Below are positions 5,057-10,660 of a stretch of 13,577 nt of DNA, in pieces. The position numbers and the translations under genes were made by a program. Source of the stretch: Eubacteriaceae bacterium UBA1433 (lineage in GTDB: Bacteria > Bacillota > Clostridia > Eubacteriales > UBA1433). The first letter of the stretch is position 1, and each line of letters starts with the position of its first letter. The notes beneath the pieces are model-generated. The model was not told where the DNA came from, searched no databases, and was given only the letters and a program-made list of their open reading frames with translations. The stretch spans positions 14,421 to 27,997 of the forward strand of contig DCTT01000019.1 of NCBI GenBank assembly GCA_002329295.1, read 5' to 3'.

Positions 5057-7000
5057 TTATACTTCAAATACCCAAGCCTTTGTGCATCCGTCCCTTGTGG
5101 CATCGATAATCCTTCCGTCTTTGATACTGTCTCCTACCAGCACAACATTATCAAAGTTGCTTTGGACCATTTCCACAACTTCTTTTCGCGGTTTTACTCC
5201 CATAGCTAACAACACGGCTCCCGCCTTAATTGCAACAACTTCTCCCTTTTCGTCTATTACTTCGACACCTTCTTTGGTGACTTTACTGAGCTTATGCTTT
5301 GGATACATCTTTGGACTATAAGGCTCCAGTTCTCGCAACACGTCTTGCAGAACCGTAGCAAAAATACCCTCTCCAATAGCATCTTTCATCTCTACGATCG
5401 ACAATGTACACCCTTTGTCACCCAGGTATACCGCTGTTTCCAATCCTGCCAGTCCTGAACCGATTACTACCACATCTTTGCCGTCCAGCACTTTCTTACC
5501 GCTCAGCACTTCCGGTACAGTATATACATTATCATTGAAAATGCCTTCAATCACACCGGGTCTGATAGGATCGCTTCCGCAACACACAAAAACGCCTACA
5601 GGGTTCAACGCCTTCAATTCTTCCAAAGTAGCTTCTGTATTGAGTTTTACCTTTACCCCCGCTTTTTTCACTTGAGCGATCATGCCTTCCATAAGCCAGG
5701 TTATTTTTTCTTTTAAAGGCGGCTTATTTGCATAATTCAACTGTCCGCCCAGCTGCTCATTTTTTTCAAAGAGTGTTACATCAAATCCGCGTTTTGCCAA
5801 TACAACTGCTGCCTCCATACCGCCGGGTCCTCCACCAACGACTGCCACAGGTTGATTGTTGCCGTTTTTGTTAAGATGATCAAATTCTGCCTCACGACCC
5901 ATTTTCGGATTGACACTGCATTTCATAAGTCTGCCGCTTGCCAATTCTTCAAAGCATACCAAACAGCTGATGCAGGTGCGAATTTCATCTTCGTTGCCAC
6001 TCTTGGCTTTATTTGCCCAAAAAGGATCCGCCAATTGACCACGTGCCAAACCGATAAAATCACATACACCTTCTTGCAGCATGCTTTCTGCAAAGTCCGG
6101 TTTCTTTATTGTATTTACGGCAATAACCGGAACCTTCACAGCGGCTTTAATAGACTTTGCAACGTTCTTTTTCCATCCTTGTTGGAAAGAAGCCGGCTCT
6201 CGGTTAAAATGACTTGTTTCTTGCACGCCCACAGTCACATTAATCCAGTCTACTCCCAACTCTTCCATATATTTTGCAATTTTTACACCATCTTCGGTGG
6301 TATTTCCGCCTTCTATAAATTCATCGCCCGATATTCTTACGCCTACGGGATAATGCTCTCCCACCGCCTGGCGTATCCCTTGATAAACCTCTGTAATAAA
6401 ACGCATGCGATTTTCAAAGCTTCCGCCGTATTCGTCTTCGCGCTTGTTAAATAACGGCGTCATAAATTCATTGAGCAAATATCCGTGTGCTCCGTGGATT
6501 TCAACTCCGTCAACTCCGGCCGCTTTCACTAAAACTGCACCGTTAACAAATTTTTTCACAATCGCTTTTATTTCTTCTACTGTCAGTGCATGAGTCATTT
6601 CGCCATATCGAGACATAATGGCGCTGGGTGCCACCGGCGCTTTTCCGTCGTTGAAAATGCTATGAGTTTCTTTGCCCGGATGCACCAATTGCATAAATAC
6701 TTTTGTGTCATATTTGTGCAAAACACGCGCCAGCTTTTCCATTGGCAACTGATGAATTTTTTGCGTAACCTTTACACTGTGAGACACACCCCCTCTGCCC
6801 GTTTCATCATCTATACTCGCTGCGCCGGTTATAATCAACCCTGTTCCACCCTTTGCACGCTCTTCATAATAGCGTATATACTCATCTGTCAACTCTCCGT
6901 TCACATTTCCCATGGGTGGAACCATCGATGTCATCACAATTCGGTTTTTGATATCCAAATTCCCTATTTTCCCTCTTTGAAACAATTTTTCAAATTTCAT
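5057..7000 (-). CDS. Fe-S flavoenzyme of the old-yellow-enzyme family (2-enoate / 2,4-dienoyl-CoA reductase type)
   Basis: A 647-residue three-part reductase. Residues 1 to about 335 form the FMN-binding TIM barrel, with HGAHGYLLNEF (169-179) holding the active-site histidines and tyrosine. C343, C346, C349 and C361 (CX2CX2CX11C, followed by SVNP) should bind a [4Fe-4S] cluster. From about 383 there is an FAD/NAD(P)H-binding part with GGGPGG (389-394) and a second dinucleotide motif GSGLAG. Electrons go from NAD(P)H through FAD, the cluster and FMN to an activated C=C bond. Relatives include FadH, clostridial 2-enoate reductase and the bile-acid enzymes BaiCD and BaiH; the substrate is not readable here. 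I chose the ATG at 7000, not the frame opening at 7051, because AGGAG lies 7 bases upstream and the OYE N-terminus (KLFQRGKIGNL) starts there. First gene of the operon. Confidence 0.9.
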   Translation of the reverse strand: MKFEKLFQRGKIGNLDIKNRIVMTSMVPPMGNVNGELTDEYIRYYEERAKGGTGLIITGAASIDDETGRGGVSHSVKVTQKIHQLPMEKLARVLHKYDTKVFMQLVHPGKETHSIFNDGKAPVAPSAIMSRYGEMTHALTVEEIKAIVKKFVNGAVLVKAAGVDGVEIHGAHGYLLNEFMTPLFNKREDEYGGSFENRMRFITEVYQGIRQAVGEHYPVGVRISGDEFIEGGNTTEDGVKIAKYMEELGVDWINVTVGVQETSHFNREPASFQQGWKKNVAKSIKAAVKVPVIAVNTIKKPDFAESMLQEGVCDFIGLARGQLADPFWANKAKSGNEDEIRTCISCLVCFEELASGRLMKCSVNPKMGREAEFDHLNKNGNNQPVAVVGGGPGGMEAAVVLAKRGFDVTLFEKNEQLGGQLNYANKPPLKEKITWLMEGMIAQVKKAGVKVKLNTEATLEELKALNPVGVFVCCGSDPIRPGVIEGIFNDNVYTVPEVLSGKKVLDGKDVVVIGSGLAGLETAVYLGDKGCTLSIVEMKDAIGEGIFATVLQDVLRELEPYSPKMYPKHKLSKVTKEGVEVIDEKGEVVAIKAGAVLLAMGVKPRKEVVEMVQSNFDNVVLVGDSIKDGRIIDATRDGCTKAWVFEV

Positions 7001-7044
7001 AATTCGCTCCTTTTCTTCTGTTTTTTTATATATGCTCTTACAAA

Positions 7045-7073
7045 GACACACGCAATAAAAACTTGCGTCTGTC
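7045..7073 (-). promoter_or_regulatory. hairpin in the 5' leader of the six-gene operon
   Basis: An 11-bp inverted repeat with a single mismatch (arms 7045-7055 and 7063-7073, 7-base loop) lies in the leader between the promoter and the flavin reductase gene. No clean T run follows it on the minus strand, so it is not a standard terminator. It could be an operator for the divergent GntR regulator just downstream of the transcription start, or an RNA stability or attenuation element. Confidence 0.5.
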
Positions 7074-7088
7074 TCTATGTTTATAATT

Positions 7089-7117
7089 ATTTTAACTTAA
7101 TTTTATTGGTTCGTCAA
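7089..7117 (-). promoter_or_regulatory. sigma-A promoter of the six-gene operon
   Basis: On the minus strand there is a -35 box TTGACG (7112-7117) and a -10 box TAAAAT (7089-7094), each 5 of 6 to consensus, with an optimal 17-base spacer. The start site would be near 7082, giving a leader of about 82 bases that contains the hairpin at 7045-7073. Confidence 0.75.
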
Positions 7118-7359
7118 AAAATAGTCTTCTTATGCTTCGAATTTCAATTCTGTGCAAATATTTCCCCCGTTTTTTGACTTTTTTAAAATTTCGCATAATT
7201 TTCCATCCGCTTTTTTACCAATGACACCGTTTTGTACACTCTTTAAAAAAGTCTTTTCCACTTATATTTATATATTTTTGCTTGTTAGTTTTTTTATATT
7301 TTCTAAAAAAGTTACTCTATTTTTTTTCGTTTTATCTAGTGAAACTCTATGGTTATTGA
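7118..7359. other. AT-rich divergent control region between the flavin reductase operon and gntR
   Basis: Together with the flanking promoters this forms a non-coding region of about 450 bases between the ATG at 7000 and the ATG at 7457. The plus strand is very T-rich with many T runs. The only structure I find is a spaced 12-bp inverted repeat (7176-7187 and 7242-7253). I see no T-box, riboswitch core or tRNA. Confidence 0.6.
7176..7253. repeat. spaced 12-bp perfect inverted repeat in the divergent control region
   Basis: GACTTTTTTAAA (7176-7187) and TTTAAAAAAGTC (7242-7253) are exact reverse complements 54 bases apart. They could be distant operator sites joined by looping. The low complexity of the arms makes chance a serious alternative. 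Confidence 0.35.
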
Positions 7360-7376
7360 AAAACTTTTTGAGTTTT
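7360..7376 (+). promoter_or_regulatory. palindrome over the -35 box of gntR (possible autoregulatory operator)
   Basis: AAAACT (7360-7365) and AGTTTT (7371-7376) form a 6-bp inverted repeat with a 5-base centre that overlaps the presumed -35 box. A repressor bound here would block gntR transcription, as is common for GntR-family autoregulation. The AT-rich setting keeps confidence low. Confidence 0.3.
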
Positions 7377-7395
7377 CTTTACCAAATGATATAAT
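7368..7395 (+). promoter_or_regulatory. sigma-A promoter of the gntR group
   Basis: A perfect -10 TATAAT (7390-7395) follows a -35-like TTGAGT (7368-7373, 4 of 6) with a 16-base spacer. Transcription should start near 7402, about 55 bases before the gntR ATG. Confidence 0.7.
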
Positions 7396-7456
7396 ATTTG
7401 TATAGTCACTGACAGATTCTTCGTTTTGGAAAAAACACACGAATAGGAGGCATTTG

Positions 7457-8167
7457 ATGACAGCAGAAAAATTAAATGAATATTTTGAACAACATCCTTT
7501 TGACTCCTTGAGCAAAGCCGTATTTTCTCTTTTATATACGGCCATCATTCAAAACGTTTTGGCCCCAGGTACCAAAATCAATATGTCACAACTGTCAAAC
7601 GAATTAAACATCAGTCGCTCTCCCATCCAAGATGCCTGCAAAGAATTAGAAGCCATTCGTTTTTTGGAATATATTCCTGAAAAAAAAGGATACTTTGTTT
7701 CCACGTTTAAAACGATTGATATGCAACATGTTTATGATGCAAGAAAAATGTTTGAATCCAAAGCCGCCTTTTATTGTGTGCAGTATCATTATTTTGAAAA
7801 TTTAGAACAGATGATACGACTTGCCGAAGCCTTTAAATCAGCCTTTTTGTCAAAAAATTATGTGATTATATCCGAACTGGACATTGCCTTTCATGAACTG
7901 CTTGTAAAATCTTCTCATAATCCTTACCTTGTCAAATCCTATGCGGATATGGTGAAAATATGGCGGCGTTTTTCCGCTTTCAGTCATAACTTCTTCGAGG
8001 CCAATCCAGATAATCCTTACATCAATGCTTTGATGTATGAACATATCAGTATTTGCAATGCCATTCAGACCGGCATTGCCCGTCTTGCCGAAACAGCAGT
8101 GGAATCCCATTTGGATACTGTTATGAACCTGTCTTTACTCCAACGTACGGAATGGAGTCCTTTTTAA
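7457..8167 (+). CDS. GntR family transcriptional regulator, FadR/FCD type
   Basis: A 236-residue DNA-binding regulator. Residues about 18-82 form the winged helix-turn-helix, with LSNELNISRSPI at the recognition helix; residues about 88-220 form the all-helical FCD ligand domain. D142, H146, H196 and H218 match the conserved D-H-H-H set that binds a metal ion and helps hold a carboxylate ligand in this family. The ATG at 7457 has AGGAGG 6 bases upstream; the in-frame TTG at 7454 is less likely. The usual VREAL of the recognition helix is IQDAC here (Q58 for Arg), so the operator may differ from classical sites. Being divergent from the flavin reductase/2-oxoacid oxidoreductase operon and directly upstream of the beta-like gene, it probably controls one or both, with an organic acid or acyl-CoA as effector; that is inference. 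Confidence 0.9.
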   Translation: MTAEKLNEYFEQHPFDSLSKAVFSLLYTAIIQNVLAPGTKINMSQLSNELNISRSPIQDACKELEAIRFLEYIPEKKGYFVSTFKTIDMQHVYDARKMFESKAAFYCVQYHYFENLEQMIRLAEAFKSAFLSKNYVIISELDIAFHELLVKSSHNPYLVKSYADMVKIWRRFSAFSHNFFEANPDNPYINALMYEHISICNAIQTGIARLAETAVESHLDTVMNLSLLQRTEWSPF

Positions 8168-8192
8168 TATTTTGAATACAGAGGAGAATTCT

Positions 8193-8927
8193 ATGTCGCC
8201 ACAATATACATTACCTGCCTCATTGCAGGAAACACAAAACGACTTATGTCCCGGTTGCCTTCAGGGCATCGCAATTCGTCTGATTGCCGAATTGCTTGAA
8301 GAAATGGCCATCGATCATGTTCACTTTCTTTCTTTGGGCACTGATTGCCCTGTCGGTGCACAAGGCTGGGGAGAATACACTATTTTTCGCCCTCCTTTCG
8401 CAGGCAGTGCAATGAGTACCGGTATCAAACGCATGATGCCGGAACAAACCGTACTGCTTTATCAAGGCGAAGGCAACAATCTTCCTTCTAACATTTCCGA
8501 TACCATTCATACCGCCAATCGCGGAGACGGTCTTACGGTGATTTCGATCAAAAATCTGAGCGAACCTTCTTCTTCCGCTTCATTTACTATGCCATCAGGC
8601 TTTGCAGGAGGTATGCGTCCGCCCACGATGCCTTTTGTTAATACACTGTCTTCGCAAGCCGGTCTCAAAACTGCCGAAGCCATTGCCGCTCTGCCCAACA
8701 GCCGATATGTGGCAAGAGTTTCTCTGCATAATCCAAACGAAATTCGCAAAACGAAAGCCGCATTAAAAAAAGCGTTGGAAGTACAAATATATGATAACGG
8801 CTATGCTTTTGTAGAAATCCTGATGGTGTGTACGGGTCCGATGGGGATTCATCCCGACGACGTATCAGATTACATAGAACAAAAATTGCTCAAAGACTAT
8901 CCCTTGGGCGAAATCAAAACACTTTGA
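8193..8927 (+). CDS. solitary, diverged 2-oxoacid:ferredoxin oxidoreductase beta-like protein
   Basis: A 244-residue paralogue of the beta subunit at 2001-2741, aligning nearly end to end with an offset of one or two residues. All four cluster cysteines are kept: C19 and C22 (CPGC), C52 and C213 match C20, C23, C53 and C214. The cofactor signature is eroded: GDGD became GEGN (92-95), NN became KN (120-121), HGRA became PFAG and GMTGGQ is lost. TIHTANRG (104-111) and the C-terminal PLG are preserved, so the fold should be intact. An [4Fe-4S] cluster is likely; normal TPP catalysis is doubtful, although the Asp-to-Glu change is mild and the second Asn remains. There is no alpha, gamma or ferredoxin gene beside it. 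GAGGAG lies 6 bases before the ATG, so the in-frame TTG at 8172 is rejected. It sits 25 bases after gntR and 10 before cdd. A sensor, alternative subunit or electron carrier is possible. Confidence 0.85.
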   Translation: MSPQYTLPASLQETQNDLCPGCLQGIAIRLIAELLEEMAIDHVHFLSLGTDCPVGAQGWGEYTIFRPPFAGSAMSTGIKRMMPEQTVLLYQGEGNNLPSNISDTIHTANRGDGLTVISIKNLSEPSSSASFTMPSGFAGGMRPPTMPFVNTLSSQAGLKTAEAIAALPNSRYVARVSLHNPNEIRKTKAALKKALEVQIYDNGYAFVEILMVCTGPMGIHPDDVSDYIEQKLLKDYPLGEIKTL

Positions 8928-8937
8928 GGGATTATTT

Positions 8938-9366
8938 ATGAATGCCCCTGCTGCCTATTTAACCAAAGACTTGATCCATGCCGCATTTGCTGCGGCTCAA
9001 AATGCCTATGCGCCCTATTCAAACTTTCACGTCGGGGCAGCGTTGTTAAGCGCCGATGGTCAACTGTTTACGGGATGCAACATTGAAAATGCAGCTTTTT
9101 CGCCTTCCAATTGTGCAGAGCGCACCGCTTTTTTTCAAGCAATCTGCCAAGGCGTACGTGATTTTCAAAAAATCGTTATCGTATGCTATTACAATACATC
9201 TCAACCGCAATTCTGCACCCCGTGTGGCGTGTGTCTGCAAGTGATGAGCGAATTTTGTAAAGATGATTTTGAAATTATCACAGCAAAAAGCCCGGAAGAA
9301 TATCGTAGTTACACTCTGAAAGACTTACTCCCTCAAGCATTTTTATTCGAACCAAAAAAAGAGTAA
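8938..9366 (+). CDS. cdd: cytidine deaminase
   Basis: A 142-residue homotetramer-type cytidine deaminase that converts cytidine and deoxycytidine to uridine and deoxyuridine in pyrimidine salvage. Near the N-terminus AYAPYSNFHVGAAL (23-36) lines the nucleoside site; CNIENAAF (47-54) follows; C59-A-E61-R62 gives a zinc cysteine, the catalytic glutamate and the conserved arginine; PCGVC (95-99) gives the other zinc ligands C96 and C99. The residue after the last zinc cysteine is normally Arg (PCGxCRQ) but is Leu here (L100). The start is 10 bases after the stop of the beta-like gene, with GAGGG overlapping that stop, so the two are probably co-translated. In many Bacillota cdd lies between ybeY/dgkA and era; here it is on the opposite strand from a nearby ybeY-era pair. 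Confidence 0.93.
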   Translation: MNAPAAYLTKDLIHAAFAAAQNAYAPYSNFHVGAALLSADGQLFTGCNIENAAFSPSNCAERTAFFQAICQGVRDFQKIVIVCYYNTSQPQFCTPCGVCLQVMSEFCKDDFEIITAKSPEEYRSYTLKDLLPQAFLFEPKKE

Positions 9367-9410
9367 ATCCGTTATTTAGACAAAAATTACATTCAGCATA
9401 GGAGCCTTAT

Positions 9411-10067
9411 GTGAAAACAAAATTAACCAAAAAAGAAGTGCAGTCCGTAGTGGCGTTATTGGATGACAGCTATGAAGATGTGGCTGCCTTTTTACATTAT
9501 TCCACCCCTTACGAACTGCTCATCGCCGTGATTCTTTCAGCGCAATGTACCGACACGCGCGTCAACAAAATCACTGCAGCACTTTTTGCCGATGCCAACA
9601 CCCCGCAACAAATCCTGGCTCTCGGCACAGAAGGCTTGATCCGCTACATTAAAAGTGCAGGGCTCTACAGAAGCAAGTCAAAAAATATTATTGCTGCTAC
9701 TGAAATGTTGCTGCAACGCTTCGACGGAAAAGTACCGAACAATATGGAAGAGTTACTTACATTACCCGGCGTCGGTCGCAAAACTGCAAACGTCGTTTTG
9801 TCCCATGCATTCGGCCAAGACGCCATCGCAGTGGATACCCATGTTTTTCGTGTATCGAATCGCCTTGGTCTTGTATGCGAAAAAGATCCTGTTGCCACAG
9901 AATTTGCGCTCATGAAAGTTTTAGATAAAAATATGTGGAGCAAAATGCATTATAAAATCATTTTGCACGGCAGAAAGATTTGCACTGCACGAAGCCCGAA
10001 ATGTAATGCATGTATGCTAAATACCTATTGTCTATATTGGCAAAAGCAACAAAAAAGCCGAGGATAA
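9411..10067 (+). CDS. nth: endonuclease III (DNA glycosylase/AP lyase)
   Basis: A 218-residue base-excision repair enzyme that removes oxidised pyrimidines and cleaves the abasic strand. The helix-hairpin-helix is LPGVGRKTANVV (118-129) with the lyase lysine K124; D142 in VDTHVFR is the second catalytic residue. The C-terminal [4Fe-4S] cluster ligands are complete: C191-X6-C198-X2-C201-X5-C207. The start is GTG at 9411 with AGGAG 6 bases upstream, 44 bases after cdd, so it is probably the last gene of the gntR transcript. No separate promoter is obvious. The last codons overlap a hairpin that serves as terminator for the convergent yajC transcript. Confidence 0.95.
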   Translation: MKTKLTKKEVQSVVALLDDSYEDVAAFLHYSTPYELLIAVILSAQCTDTRVNKITAALFADANTPQQILALGTEGLIRYIKSAGLYRSKSKNIIAATEMLLQRFDGKVPNNMEELLTLPGVGRKTANVVLSHAFGQDAIAVDTHVFRVSNRLGLVCEKDPVATEFALMKVLDKNMWSKMHYKIILHGRKICTARSPKCNACMLNTYCLYWQKQQKSRG

Positions 10068-10076
10068 ATCCCCGGC
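10051..10076 (-). terminator. terminator of the pgpH-ybeY-era-tgt-yajC run, inside the 3' end of nth
   Basis: On the minus strand GCCGGGGA pairs fully with TCCTCGGC (one G-U pair, 4-base loop; 10057-10076) and is followed at once by six T (10051-10056). This is a textbook intrinsic terminator 15 bases after the yajC stop. On the plus strand the same hairpin has an A-C mismatch and a shorter T run, so it works less well for nth. Confidence 0.85.
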
Positions 10077-10090
10077 ATATTTTTCGCCTC

Positions 10091-10618
10091 TTATTTCACT
10101 TCGTCTTCCGTCGTTTCTGCGTCAACGGTTTCTGTTTCTTCTTTCTTGGATGCGCCTTTTACATCTTTAAACACTTGCTGTATTCTTTTTTTCTTTGAAT
10201 AGTCTTTTGCATTTTTATTTATTTTTTCAGCGCCCGGAATTGGCTTTTCTGCCGATTCATCTTCATCATCTACGTCTACATCGTCTGTCACAGAGGCACC
10301 TTTTCGTTCAGGCACTTCTCTGAGATCAACTTGTACGATAGAAGATTTGTTAATTCTCATTTTTACATTGTCGGGAAGCATTTCAATGATAACCGTATCG
10401 TCTTTTACCGAAAATACTTTTCCGTGGAAGCCGCCGGCCGTGACAATTTTATCACCTTTTTTCATCATTTCACGCTTTGCTTGAAGCTGTTTCATTTGTT
10501 TTCTCTGTGGTCGCATTGAAATCATATATACAAGCAAAAACGCGCCCATAATTAAAAACAGTGGCATAATGCCTGCAAGACCGGCATTTGCAGCATTTGC
10601 AGTATTGGTAGCTATCAT
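10091..10618 (-). CDS. yajC: YajC, accessory subunit of the Sec translocase, with long charged tail
   Basis: A 175-residue membrane protein, longer than the usual 85-120 residues. One N-terminal transmembrane helix (about residues 15-36, rich in L, I, F and M) is followed by the conserved MRPQRKQMK segment and the small cytosolic domain with GDKIVTAGGFHGKV (near 55-68). YajC associates with SecDF and SecYEG. From about residue 105 the protein continues into a low-complexity tail, first acidic (DDVDVDDEDES) then mixed Lys/Glu, probably disordered. AGGAGA lies 6 bases before the ATG. It is 42 bases downstream of tgt, a common pairing, but secD and secF do not follow; a terminator does. Confidence 0.93.
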   Translation of the reverse strand: MIATNTANAANAGLAGIMPLFLIMGAFLLVYMISMRPQRKQMKQLQAKREMMKKGDKIVTAGGFHGKVFSVKDDTVIIEMLPDNVKMRINKSSIVQVDLREVPERKGASVTDDVDVDDEDESAEKPIPGAEKINKNAKDYSKKKRIQQVFKDVKGASKKEETETVDAETTEDEVK

Positions 10619-10660
10619 GATTGTTCTCCTTTTTCGCTTAATATCTTTTACTATTTAACA

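Noticed and set aside
5852..6454. 200-codon plus-strand frame antisense to the flavin reductase
   Set aside because: It lies wholly within a gene with intact motifs and looks like a non-coding translation.
7001..7051. N-terminal extension of the flavin reductase to 7051
   Set aside because: AGGAG lies 7 bases before the ATG at 7000 and the family N-terminus starts there; the extension covers the leader hairpin.
7118..7359. Riboswitch, T-box or small RNA in the divergent region
   Set aside because: I found no conserved core, no terminator/antiterminator pair and no matching tRNA-binding element; the region is mostly T runs.
8172..8192. TTG start for the beta-like gene at 8172
   Set aside because: It would contain the GAGGAG ribosome binding site that serves the ATG at 8193.
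8193..8927. Calling the beta-like gene a pseudogene
   Set aside because: The frame is intact over the full family length, has a strong ribosome binding site, and the four cysteines and many structural residues are preserved, so selection on a changed function is more likely.
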